From Sorangium sp. (GTDB lineage Bacteria; Myxococcota_A; Polyangia; Polyangiales; Polyangiaceae): a stretch of DNA of 33,098 bases. The stretch is taken from contig JAEUAF010000226.1 in the NCBI GenBank assembly GCA_019695485.1, forward strand, positions 1-33,098, in the 5' to 3' direction. Of this stretch, positions 8,658 to 17,639 are shown one piece after another; position 1 is the first letter of the stretch; every line of letters begins with the position of its first letter. Under the pieces are notes generated by a model. The model was not told the origin of the DNA. It ran no database searches and saw only the letters and a list, made by a program, of their open reading frames with translations. Made by a program: the position numbers and the translations under genes.

Positions 8658-10652
8658 ATGAACGGCGCCAAACTCTCCGCGATCTCTCTGGATGCTGCCC
8701 TCGACGTCTCGCGTCGCCCGTCTTCTCTCGAGAAGCAGAACGGCTACAGCGACTGGAACCTCGAGCGTGCCACTCAGCGCTATCAGATCCAAGGCTGGGG
8801 CGCGCCCTACTACCACGTGAACGGGCAAGGGCAGGTCGATGTCACTCCCGATCCCGAGCGCGGGCAGCGCATCAACCTCTACGACCTCACGCTCGAGCTT
8901 CGCGCACGCGGCCTCGATCTGCCGCTCTTGATTCGCTTCCCCGACATCGTCGGCCATCGCATCAAGCGCATCAACGAGTCGTTCGCGAAAGCCATCGCCG
9001 AGTACGAGTATCAGGGCACCTACCGCGGCGTGTTCCCCGTGAAGGTGAACCAGCAGCGCCACTTGGTGGAAGAGATCGTCGAGGTCGGCCGCAAGTGGAA
9101 CTTCGGCCTCGAAGCAGGCTCGAAGCCCGAGCTTTTGATCGCGCTCGCCTGCATGAGCGACGTGGGCGGGCTGATCATTTGCAACGGCTACAAGGACCGG
9201 CAGTACATCGAGACCGCGCTGCTCGCGCAGAAGTTCGACAAGACCGTGATCATCGTGCTCGAGCGCTTGGAAGAGCTCGACATCGTGTTCCGCGCCTCGG
9301 AGAAGCTCGGCATCCGTCCGCTGCTCGGCGTGCGCGCGAAGCTCACGACCCGAGGCGTCGGGCGCTGGGCGGACTCCGCCGGTGATCGCGCCAAGTTCGG
9401 CCTCAACACCTCCGAGGTGGTCGAGGTGGTCGAGGGGCTCACGCAGCGCAACATGCTCGACTCGCTGCAGCTCCTCCACTTTCACATCGGCAGTCAGATC
9501 TCGAGCATCATTCCGATCAAGAACGCCATGCAGGAGGCGTCGAACATCTACGTCGAGCTCGCCAAGATGGGCTGCAAGATGGGCTACCTCGACGTGGGTG
9601 GCGGTCTAGCCGTCGACTACGACGGCTCCAAGACCGATTTTCACGCCTCCAAGAACTACCAGCTCGACGAGTACGCCGCGGACGTGGTGGCGCACATCCA
9701 AGCCGCGTGCACCAAGGCCGACGTGCCGGTGCCGACCATCGTGAGCGAGAGCGGGCGCGCCATCGCGGCGCATCACTCGGTGCTCGTGTTCGAGGTCGTG
9801 GGGCGCAACGAAGTGCGCTTTGCGGAGCCCGTCGAGCCAACCAACGAAGCGCACCGGTTGTTGAAGGAGCTCTACGACACCTACCGCGGCATTCAGCCCA
9901 AGAACGTGCAGGAGAGCTACCACGACGCGAGCCAAGCCAAAGAAGAGGCGCAGAGCCTGTTCAAGTACGGCTACTTCACGCTGCGCGAGCGCGCCCAGGT
10001 GGAGCGTTTGTATTGGAATTGCTGCGAGAAGATTCAGCAGACCCTGCGGCGGCTGAACTTCGTTCCGGAAGAGCTGAAGCACTTGGATCGCACGCTGAGC
10101 GCGATTTACTACTGTAACTTCTCGCTCTTTCAATCGGCCCCGGACATCTGGGCGATCGACCACTTGTTCCCGATCATGCCGATTCATCGGCTCGAGGAAG
10201 AGCCGACGGTCTCGGCCACGCTCGCCGATCTCACCTGCGACAGCGACGGCATGATCGACCGCTTCATCGACGTGGAGGACGTACGAAGCTCACTCGACGT
10301 GCACACGCTGAAGCCGAAGGAGTCGTACTTCCTCGGCATGTTCCTGAACGGCGCGTACCAAGAGATTTTGGGCGATCTGCACAACCTATTCGGCGACACG
10401 CACGCCGTGCACGTCGCGCTCACGGAAGACGGCGGCCACCACGTACGCCACGTGATCAAAGGCGACAGCGTGTCGGAGGTGCTGCGCTACGTCGAATACC
10501 AGCCCGACAGCATGGTCGACGCTGTGCGGCGCCAAGCCGAACGCGCCGTCAGCGCCGGGCGCCTCACCAATGATCAGCTTCGCACGCTGATGCGCCACTA
10601 CGAAGACTCGCTGCGCTCATACACTTACCTGACGCCCGGCGAAGACGACTGA
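8658..10652 (+). CDS. speA: Biosynthetic arginine decarboxylase
   Basis: NGYSDWNLERATQRYQIQGWGAPYYHVNGQGQVDV..., PVKVNQQRHLVEEIVEVG, FHIGSQISSIIPIKNAMQEAS, YLDVGGGLAVDYDGSKT, VSESGRAIAAHHSVLVFEV: PLP-dependent SpeA signatures. ATG at 8658; the track start 8361 is an extension. Confidence 0.95.
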   Translation: MNGAKLSAISLDAALDVSRRPSSLEKQNGYSDWNLERATQRYQIQGWGAPYYHVNGQGQVDVTPDPERGQRINLYDLTLELRARGLDLPLLIRFPDIVGHRIKRINESFAKAIAEYEYQGTYRGVFPVKVNQQRHLVEEIVEVGRKWNFGLEAGSKPELLIALACMSDVGGLIICNGYKDRQYIETALLAQKFDKTVIIVLERLEELDIVFRASEKLGIRPLLGVRAKLTTRGVGRWADSAGDRAKFGLNTSEVVEVVEGLTQRNMLDSLQLLHFHIGSQISSIIPIKNAMQEASNIYVELAKMGCKMGYLDVGGGLAVDYDGSKTDFHASKNYQLDEYAADVVAHIQAACTKADVPVPTIVSESGRAIAAHHSVLVFEVVGRNEVRFAEPVEPTNEAHRLLKELYDTYRGIQPKNVQESYHDASQAKEEAQSLFKYGYFTLRERAQVERLYWNCCEKIQQTLRRLNFVPEELKHLDRTLSAIYYCNFSLFQSAPDIWAIDHLFPIMPIHRLEEEPTVSATLADLTCDSDGMIDRFIDVEDVRSSLDVHTLKPKESYFLGMFLNGAYQEILGDLHNLFGDTHAVHVALTEDGGHHVRHVIKGDSVSEVLRYVEYQPDSMVDAVRRQAERAVSAGRLTNDQLRTLMRHYEDSLRSYTYLTPGEDD

Positions 10653-10661
10653 GCTTCGAGT

Positions 10662-10685
10662 GCCGCGCCTCGTCAACGGCGCGGC
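10662..10685. terminator. Hairpin between convergent speA and cupin gene
   Basis: Perfect 8-bp stem GCCGCGCC-tcgtcaac-GGCGCGGC, overlapping the last codons of the minus-strand cupin gene; no U-tract. Confidence 0.5.
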
Positions 10686-11272
10686 GCACGCCCCCACGCA
10701 GCGAGACGCCCCAAGCGACCCAGCAGGGCGCCTTGGAACGTGAGGCCACGCTGCGAAATCGCCGCCACGCAGGGCCCCGTGTCCGCGATCTGCAGCGAAT
10801 GCTCGCTGCCTTCCGACATGCGCTGCGTGTCGCCGGCCCTCACCACCCGCCCGCCCGAGTCGGTGTAACTTCCCTCTAGAACCAGCACGCTTTCCTCGCC
10901 GTCGTGGCGGTGGGCCGGAAATCGCACGCCGGCCTCGAAGCGAAGCAGTCGCGCCCGCTCGTCCAGGCGCTCGCTTGCAGCGACATTGAAATAGCGAATG
11001 CCCGGCCAAGCCCAGCGCCAGCCCCGATCGTTAAGGATGGAAAGCTCTGCCTGCACCTCCGCCGCGGACAGCCCCCAGAGCTCGCCCAGGCGGTCGAAGA
11101 ATGGCGCGTACTTGAGGGGCAAGGCTGATACGGCCGTTAGCAGCCGCGCTCGGCGTTCGGGCGGCACGCTCAAGCCAGGCAGCAAGGCCGCAAACGGTGC
11201 GGCCAGGACCTCCGCGGCGTCGGCGTCGAGCACCTCGCCCGCCACGTCGTACTCATCGTCCACATCGGCCAT
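10673..11272 (-). CDS. Cupin domain-containing protein, ChrR-like (anti-sigma C-terminal-cupin type)
   Basis: LLRFEAGVRFPAHRHDGEESVLVLEGSYTDSGGRVVRAGDTQRMSEGSEHS is a metal-binding cupin of the ChrR type. Start MADVDDEYD at 11272 chosen over the track's 11326. Confidence 0.8.
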   Translation of the reverse strand: MADVDDEYDVAGEVLDADAAEVLAAPFAALLPGLSVPPERRARLLTAVSALPLKYAPFFDRLGELWGLSAAEVQAELSILNDRGWRWAWPGIRYFNVAASERLDERARLLRFEAGVRFPAHRHDGEESVLVLEGSYTDSGGRVVRAGDTQRMSEGSEHSLQIADTGPCVAAISQRGLTFQGALLGRLGRLAAWGRAPRR

Positions 11273-11455
11273 GTTTCCTGTACGCGCCGCTGGCGCTAAC
11301 GGATCGCCGGCCCGGCGCGCACCCACATGCCGCCTCTCTGCCCACCTGCCCCGCTTCGCGCCCCCACGATTTCCGCACCACGCGGGAACAAATCGGGAGC
11401 CTTCGCAGTTTTTTACAGTACCCAGCCGGCAACTCGGTACGATTCAGGTCCCGCG

Positions 11456-12124
11456 ATGCCTCGCTCCCTCCAACGCATGTCCTTCCCCCGTCCCCCTCGC
11501 CAAGGACCCCGTGGAGCTGCCGGCTGGGTGCTCACTCTGATCAGCGTGTTCGGTGTCGTGGCCACCAGCCACTCGGCTTCGGCGGACATCTATCGCGCCG
11601 TGGGCCCGGACGGCGTGATCAGCTTCACCAATACGCCGAAGAACGGTGCACGGCTGTACGCGCGCACCGAACCGCGCCCCCAACAGGCTGGCGCGAGCCC
11701 CGCTTCTACCCGTGGCGCGGCTGATCGCTTCACGCGCTTCGATCAGCATATCCGCGAAGCGGCCGCGCTCTACCAGATTCCGACCGAGCTCGTACGCGCG
11801 GTGATCAAGGTCGAGAGCGATTTCGATCCGCGCGCCGTGTCGCATGCCAATGCGCGCGGCCTGATGCAGCTGATTCCGGAGACCGCGGAGCGTATGATGG
11901 TGCGCGACTCGTTCGATCCGCGCGACAACATTTTCGGTGGCACCCGTTACTTGCGAGTGCTCGCGAACACGTTCAACGGCGACATCGAGCTCACCTTGGC
12001 GAGCTACAACGCGGGCGAGGGCGCGGTGATGCGGTACGGTGGCATTCCGCCATATGCCGAAACGCAGGACTACGTCGCGCGCGTGCTCGGCTACTATCGA
12101 CAATATCGCGCTCTCGGGAGCTAA
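11456..12124 (+). CDS. Lytic transglycosylase (SLT domain) with DUF4124-like N-terminal segment
   Basis: Signal-like N-terminus, ADIYRAVGPDGVISFTNTPK (DUF4124-like), then IPTELVRAVIKVESDFDPRAVSHANARGLMQLIPETAERM...NIFGGTRYLRVLANTFNGDIELTLASYNAGEGAVMRYGGIPPYAETQDYVARVLGYY. Confidence 0.93.
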   Translation: MPRSLQRMSFPRPPRQGPRGAAGWVLTLISVFGVVATSHSASADIYRAVGPDGVISFTNTPKNGARLYARTEPRPQQAGASPASTRGAADRFTRFDQHIREAAALYQIPTELVRAVIKVESDFDPRAVSHANARGLMQLIPETAERMMVRDSFDPRDNIFGGTRYLRVLANTFNGDIELTLASYNAGEGAVMRYGGIPPYAETQDYVARVLGYYRQYRALGS

Positions 12125-12218
12125 TCGGACGCGTCGCTGGCCGCCGCGGTGAGCAGCTTTAGGCCCGCGCAGCCTTTCTCGAGGCCAGCGGGGACCCGTG
12201 CTATCTTGTCGCTCCCGC

Positions 12219-12791
12219 ATGGTGCAGCCCGCGCGACAGCTCTTCACGTTCGAGGAGTATCTAGCTCTCGAAGCAGGGAGCCCGGTGCGCCATGAATTCC
12301 TGCAGGGGTTGGTGTGGGCCATGGCCGGGGGCTCGCCAGACCACGCAGCCATTTGCGTCAACATCACCTCCTGGCTGAGTAACAGACTTCGTGACCGCCC
12401 CTGTCGCGTATACAGTTCGGACTTGCGAGTGCGTGTGCGCGCCACGGGGCTTGGCACCTATCCGGATGCGACCGTGATTTGCGGTCGGCTGGAGGCGGAT
12501 CCTGAAGATGCGCGCGGCGCGACCGCCGTGAATCCGTGCCTCATCGTGGAGGTCTTGAGCCCGTCCACGGAGAGCTATGACCGCGGCGAGAAGCTCTTTC
12601 ACTACAAGCAAATCCCGGGGCTCGACAGCATCGTGCTCGTCGCGCAGGACCGACCCGAGATCGAGGTGCTCAGCCGGCAAGCGGATGGCTCTTGGTCGCG
12701 AAGCGTCGTGCAAGGCTCGGGCGCGGCCGAGCTCGGCGCGCTCGGTGTCGAGCTGCCGCTCGCAGAGGTCTATCGAAATCCGCTGGCTTGA
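12219..12791 (+). CDS. Uma2 family (DUF820) putative endonuclease
   Basis: FTFEEYLALEAGSPVRHEFLQGLVWAMAGGSPDHAAICVNI...YSSDLRVRV...YPDATVICG...NPCLIVEVLSPSTESYDRGEKLFHYKQIPGLDSIVLV. Start ATG 12219, or GTG 12198. Confidence 0.9.
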   Translation: MVQPARQLFTFEEYLALEAGSPVRHEFLQGLVWAMAGGSPDHAAICVNITSWLSNRLRDRPCRVYSSDLRVRVRATGLGTYPDATVICGRLEADPEDARGATAVNPCLIVEVLSPSTESYDRGEKLFHYKQIPGLDSIVLVAQDRPEIEVLSRQADGSWSRSVVQGSGAAELGALGVELPLAEVYRNPLA

Positions 12792-12845
12792 GCGCGGCGC
12801 AGTCGCCACGCTTTCCGAGTCGGCGCCAACGTAACTCGGCTCCGC

Positions 12846-13895
12846 TCAGCGGCTCTTTTCGGGCTTGGGCGCGGCGTAATGCTGGAGCGCAGCGGCGAGC
12901 TCGTCCCGAACGCGCTCGGCGAGCTCGGGGGGCGCGATCACGCGAGCGCGGCGTCCCCATTCGAGCACCCAGCTCACCACGGGATTCAGGTTTCCGACGG
13001 TCATGCTGAGCCGCACGCCGCCACCCGCGACGCTCGAGAGTTTTTGGCTGGCGTGAACGCGGCGCATGCGCACGTACTCGGCGGCCGCGGCGTCGAATTC
13101 GATCACGACCTTGTGCGGCGCGGCGCCCTTCCAAATCCCGAATTCGCCCTGGAAATACTGATCGATGTCGAAGTCCGCGGGCAACTCGAAGCGCTCGCTC
13201 GTCGCGCACTCGGTGTCGCGCATACGGTCGAGCACCAGCGTGCGCACCTCACCCCGCGCCACGTGAAAGCCAACGCAGTAGATCGAATCGCGATGCATCA
13301 CGAGCGCGTACGGATGCACGGTGATGCGCTCGTCCTCGGCGCGCCCGAGGCTTCGATACGTCAAGGTCAACGGGCGCAGGTCAGAGACGGCCTGAAACAG
13401 ATCGTCGAGCTCCTCCGTCTTTTCGCCGTAGTTCTTGGGCGCGTGGGGCAGATAGAGAAAGCGCTCCTCGAGCCTGGCATCGGCGAGGCCGGCGTTGGGT
13501 CCGCGTCCCGGACGCTGCGCGAACGTGAGCAGCTTGTTCACGGCGAGGTCGATCTCCTCGAACAGCGCGGAGCCGCGCATCGGCTCGAACAACCGGCGCG
13601 CAGCGAGCAGGGCGTAGGCCTGGGTCCGTCGGAGCTCGACCTTGCGCGGCATCTCGGTCGTGCGCACACGCCAGAGCAGTGCGCCCCCGCCGCGTGTGGG
13701 GACAGCCTCGAGATCGTATTCACGCTCGATCTCCCCAAGGTAGCGGCGCATGGTGCGCACGGTCACCCCCAGGGCGTCCGCCAGCTCGTACAGGGATAAC
13801 CCACGCGGTTGCCGCTCGAGGATCTCGCGCAGTCGGTCCAAACGTCGGTGTTGCGTGAATTTGCCGCTCGGGCGGCCGCGCGCTCTCTCGTTCAC
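12846..13895 (-). CDS. HTH/WYL domain-containing transcriptional regulator
   Basis: RLDRLREILERQPRGLSLYELADALGVTVRTMRRYLGEIEREYDL (HTH) and LTYRSLGRAEDERITVHPYALVMHRDSIYCVGFHVARGEVRTLVLDRM (WYL-type), YFQGEFGIWKG. GTG start at 13895. Confidence 0.9.
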   Translation of the reverse strand: MNERARGRPSGKFTQHRRLDRLREILERQPRGLSLYELADALGVTVRTMRRYLGEIEREYDLEAVPTRGGGALLWRVRTTEMPRKVELRRTQAYALLAARRLFEPMRGSALFEEIDLAVNKLLTFAQRPGRGPNAGLADARLEERFLYLPHAPKNYGEKTEELDDLFQAVSDLRPLTLTYRSLGRAEDERITVHPYALVMHRDSIYCVGFHVARGEVRTLVLDRMRDTECATSERFELPADFDIDQYFQGEFGIWKGAAPHKVVIEFDAAAAEYVRMRRVHASQKLSSVAGGGVRLSMTVGNLNPVVSWVLEWGRRARVIAPPELAERVRDELAAALQHYAAPKPEKSR

Positions 13896-13981
13896 GTTCC
13901 AGAGGTCCTCGTAGGGGGCGGGAGCTGCGCTCCCGATTGGAACGCGCGTGCAGCGTACCAGGATCCCGCCGGCCGGGCAGC

Positions 13982-16141
13982 TCAGAGACTGACGCTAACC
14001 TGAGCCCCGTTTACGCGCCCCGGCTCTGACTCCCCTGCCCGTTCGAGAACGACCTCTTGCCCATCGACCAGGTGCTGGGAGGGCTCTGGGCTACGCCGCC
14101 GATAACTGCCATCCGCGGCCATTTCGTAGACCCGGGAGTTGTCTTTCTCGAGCGGGCGCTGGCACTCGTTGCGAATGCGCTCGCAGAGACGCGGATCCAA
14201 AATGGGGAACAGCGCCTCGACGCGACGGTCGAGGTTTCGCGGCATCCAATCCGCGGACGATAAGAAAAACTCTTCCTCGCCTCGCGGGCCGAACCCATAC
14301 ACGCGCTCGTGCTCCAGGAAGCGCCCGATCAGCGAGTACACGCGGATCTGCTCGGAGACGCCGGGAACCCCCGGCCGTAAGCAGCACACCCCGCGCACCA
14401 CGAGATCGATGGGGACGCCGGCCTGCGAGGCCCGATACAGCGCGCGAATGATGTCGTCGTCGACCAGCGAGTTTAACTTGGCGAAAATCCGCGCGCGCTC
14501 GCCACGCAAGGCGCGAGCCGCTTGCTGATCGATCTTCGCGAGCAACGCCGGGCGCAGGCCGTGTGGCGCGAGCACGAGCTTCTTGTAGCCGACACTCTTC
14601 GAGAAACCCGAGAGCGCGTTGAACAGCGCGCTCACGTCCTCGCCGAGCTCGGGGTCCATGCTCAAGAGGCCAAAGTCGGTATAGCTCTTGGCGGTCGAAG
14701 CGTTGTAGTTGCCGGTCGAAAGGTGCACATAGCGACACAGGCCATGCGCTTCGCGGCGCACCACGAGCAGCGCCTTGGCGTGCGTCTTCAGTCCTGGGGA
14801 ACCATAGAAGACGTGGGCGCCGGCGCGCTCCAACGCGCGCGCCCACACGATGTTGTTTTCTTCGTCGAAGCGCGCCTTGAGCTCGACCGACACGGCGACC
14901 TGTTTGCCATTCTCGGCAGCACGAATCAGCGTGCGCACCACCTCCGAGTTCGTGCCCGCGCGGTACAGGGTCATCTTGATGGCGAGCACGTTCGGATCAT
15001 CAGCGGCTGCGCGCACCAGGTCGAGCACCGGCGCAAACGAATCGTACGGGTGGTGCAGCAGCACGTCGCGATTCGCGATCAGCGAAAACGGATCGCCCTG
15101 CTCGCTCCAGCCGGGCGGCAGGCGCGAGCGCAGCGGCGCATCGTGCAAGTCCTTGCGCGGCAGTTGGGCGAGCGAAAACAAGGCGGACACACCCAAGAGC
15201 CCGCTGCTCTCGTAGATGTCGTCGGCCTCGAGCTCCAGCTTCTCGAGCAGCAATGCTCGGATGTGGGCCGGCACGGCTGACGCCACTTCCAAGCGCACCG
15301 CCGCGCCAAAGCGACGCCGCCGCACCTCGCGGTCGACCAACGCCAGCAGATCCTCGGCCTCGTCCTCGAGAATCTCGAGATCCATGTCGCGCGTGACCCG
15401 AAACGGCCACACGCCGACGATGTTCATGCCCGGAAATAGCTCCGAGAGGTTCTCCGCGATCAAGTCCTCGAGCAATAGGAACTCCTCGGGGCAGCGATCA
15501 CCGAGCGCGTCCCGATTGCCGGGCTCGACTTCGAGCCGCACGAAGCGACCTAGACTCTCAGGTACTTTGACGCGCGCGAAGCGCCGCTCATGGGTCAACG
15601 GATCTTCGGCCTCGACGGCTAGCGACAGCGATAGGTTCGATAGAAAAGGAAATGGGTGCAGCGGGTCCACCGCCAGCGGCGTCAAGATCGGGAACACCTG
15701 CGTCCTGAAATACTCGCGCGCCCACGCTGCGCTCGCCGCGGACAATTCTCGAAGCGAACGAATGCGGATCCCGGCCGCGTCCAGCGCGGGCAACAACTGC
15801 TCCGACAAGAGCAGCGTGGCGCTGTCACACAGCCGCACCACCTCCCGTCGCACGCGCGCGATCTGCTCGGCGACGGAGTGCCGATCGCTCGCCGGACTCT
15901 CGAGCTCCGAGGCCAGCCGATCGTGCAAGCCTGACACGCGTATCATGAAGAATTCGTCCAAATTCGAGCCAAATATGGCAAGAAACTTCACGCGCTCGAG
16001 GAGCGGCCAATGCGCGTCGCGCGCTTGATCGAGCACACGCTCGTTGAACGAGAGCCAAGAGAGCTCGCGATTGAGATAAAGACGTCGATCGTCGAGCTCT
16101 CTGGGCGTGGGGTCTGTCACCTGGAGCATGCTGAAGACCAT
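13982..16141 (-). CDS. ppk1: Polyphosphate kinase 1
   Basis: YLNRELSWLSFNERVLDQARD...RVKFLAIFGSNLDEFFMIRVSGL; LKTHAKALLVVRREAHGLCRYVHLSTGNYNASTAKSYTDFGLLS; LVVRGVCCLRPGVPGVSE. Start 16141 (MVFSMLQ) or 16129; the track start 16258 looks too far upstream. Confidence 0.96.
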   Translation of the reverse strand: MVFSMLQVTDPTPRELDDRRLYLNRELSWLSFNERVLDQARDAHWPLLERVKFLAIFGSNLDEFFMIRVSGLHDRLASELESPASDRHSVAEQIARVRREVVRLCDSATLLLSEQLLPALDAAGIRIRSLRELSAASAAWAREYFRTQVFPILTPLAVDPLHPFPFLSNLSLSLAVEAEDPLTHERRFARVKVPESLGRFVRLEVEPGNRDALGDRCPEEFLLLEDLIAENLSELFPGMNIVGVWPFRVTRDMDLEILEDEAEDLLALVDREVRRRRFGAAVRLEVASAVPAHIRALLLEKLELEADDIYESSGLLGVSALFSLAQLPRKDLHDAPLRSRLPPGWSEQGDPFSLIANRDVLLHHPYDSFAPVLDLVRAAADDPNVLAIKMTLYRAGTNSEVVRTLIRAAENGKQVAVSVELKARFDEENNIVWARALERAGAHVFYGSPGLKTHAKALLVVRREAHGLCRYVHLSTGNYNASTAKSYTDFGLLSMDPELGEDVSALFNALSGFSKSVGYKKLVLAPHGLRPALLAKIDQQAARALRGERARIFAKLNSLVDDDIIRALYRASQAGVPIDLVVRGVCCLRPGVPGVSEQIRVYSLIGRFLEHERVYGFGPRGEEEFFLSSADWMPRNLDRRVEALFPILDPRLCERIRNECQRPLEKDNSRVYEMAADGSYRRRSPEPSQHLVDGQEVVLERAGESEPGRVNGAQVSVSL

Positions 16142-16501
16142 GCAGCAATTCGAGACGGACACCAAGGGGCGACTGCGTCGCGAGCTCAGAGTCTGTCCGC
16201 GACACGTCGTTGCAACAATCTGATCGCGGTCTCGCCGCTGCGCGCGCTCCACGCGCAACGCCGCTTGGCCGGCTCATCGTGAGCGACGTTTTCGACACAG
16301 TGAAGCACGGCGCGCCCGGCTTTGTTCACTGCGGCTGTTCCACGCTTTCCAGGACCATGAAGGGTGTGTGACGATTTCGTGTCTGTGAGCAGCGTGGCGT
16401 GACGAGAGCCGCGAGATCGCGTACGGAGTGCCTCACCACCCAATAGAGATACTTCGCGCGCCTAGCCCAGTGTGCGGGCGCAGAACCACGAGATTTTTCA
16501 C

Positions 16502-17599
16502 ATGACTCAGACCCCCAGCATTCCCCGCAGGGCCGTGAGCGGCTGTCTGGCCCTCGTTGCGTTGTTCGCCTTCGCTGGCTGCAAGAAGAGCGAAGCCGCG
16601 GCCGAAGCCAAGCCCGCAAGTTCTGCGACCGTGCAGGCCGCCGTCGCCGAGCCGGTCACCTTGCAAGGATCGGGAGCGAGCTTCCCCGCCCCGGTCTACT
16701 CGCGCTGGTTCCGTGAATTTAGCGGGAAGAACCCCGAGATCCGCGTGAACTACCAATCGACGGGCAGCGGCGCCGGCATCAAAGCCTTCCTCGCCAATCA
16801 AACGGACTTCGGCGCCAGCGACGCCGCGATGACGGACGACGAACTCAAGCAGGCCCAGGGCAACGTAATCTTGTTGCCGGTGACGGCGGGGCACATCGTG
16901 CTCGCCTACAACCTCGAGGGCGTCAAGGATCTGAAGCTCTCGCGGGAAGCCTACGCGGGCATCTTCCTCGGGGACGTGAAGAAGTGGAATGACCCGAAGA
17001 TCGCGAAAGCAAACCCGGGCGTGAAGCTGCCAAACCAGGACATCACCCCCGTCAACCGCTCCGACGGCAGCGGCACCACCTTCGTCTTCACGCAGCACCT
17101 CTCGGCCATCAGCGAGAAGTGGAAGAGCGGTCCAGGCACCGGCAAGTCCGTCAACTTCCCGGCCAAGAACGCGGTGGGCGGCGCCAAGAACGACGGCGCT
17201 ACGGCGCTGATTCAGCGCACCGCCGGCTCGCTTGGTTACATCGAGTATGTGTTCGCGGCGACGAGCAATCAACCGACGGCGCTGCTCGAGAACAAAGCCG
17301 GAAAGTTCATTGCCCCCGAGCTCAAAGCGGCCACGCAGTCGCTGGCGGGCATCGAATTGCCCCCCGATATGCGTGCCTGGGCGCCCGATCCGGCAGGCGA
17401 AGAGGCCTATCCGATCGTCACTTATACCTGGATTTTGGCCAAGAAGAAGTACGACGACAAGAGCAAGGCGGACGCGGTGAAGCGCCTCCTCAAGTGGTGC
17501 CTCTCGGACGGGCAGAACCTCTCCGAGAGCCTGCACTACATCCCGCTGCCGAGCGCGGTGGCGTCGACGGTGTCGAAAGCCGTCGACTCCATCGAATGA
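16502..17599 (+). CDS. pstS: Phosphate ABC transporter substrate-binding lipoprotein
   Basis: Lipobox-type LFAFAGC; LQGSGASFPAPVYSRWFREF...VNYQSTGSGAGIKAFLANQTDFGASDAAM...NRSDGSGTTFVFTQHLS; followed by pstCAB. Confidence 0.97.
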   Translation: MTQTPSIPRRAVSGCLALVALFAFAGCKKSEAAAEAKPASSATVQAAVAEPVTLQGSGASFPAPVYSRWFREFSGKNPEIRVNYQSTGSGAGIKAFLANQTDFGASDAAMTDDELKQAQGNVILLPVTAGHIVLAYNLEGVKDLKLSREAYAGIFLGDVKKWNDPKIAKANPGVKLPNQDITPVNRSDGSGTTFVFTQHLSAISEKWKSGPGTGKSVNFPAKNAVGGAKNDGATALIQRTAGSLGYIEYVFAATSNQPTALLENKAGKFIAPELKAATQSLAGIELPPDMRAWAPDPAGEEAYPIVTYTWILAKKKYDDKSKADAVKRLLKWCLSDGQNLSESLHYIPLPSAVASTVSKAVDSIE

Positions 17600-17639
17600 C
17601 CCTGACTCCCTCTGCGCTCGGCCCAGCGCAGTAACTCCC

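Noticed and set aside
8586-9485. 299-aa minus-strand ORF opposite speA
   Set aside because: Antisense shadow of speA with no coherent protein family signature.
11444-12457. 337-aa minus-strand ORF across the transglycosylase and Uma2 genes
   Set aside because: Spans two well-supported plus-strand genes and is Arg/His-rich noise.
12879-13799. 306-aa plus-strand ORF opposite the WYL regulator
   Set aside because: Shadow ORF; the minus-strand WYL/HTH protein is clear.
16259-16501. PhoB box between ppk1 and pstS
   Set aside because: Candidate TGTGTGA/TCTGTGA repeats have 17-bp rather than 11-bp spacing; noted in a finding but not called as a feature.
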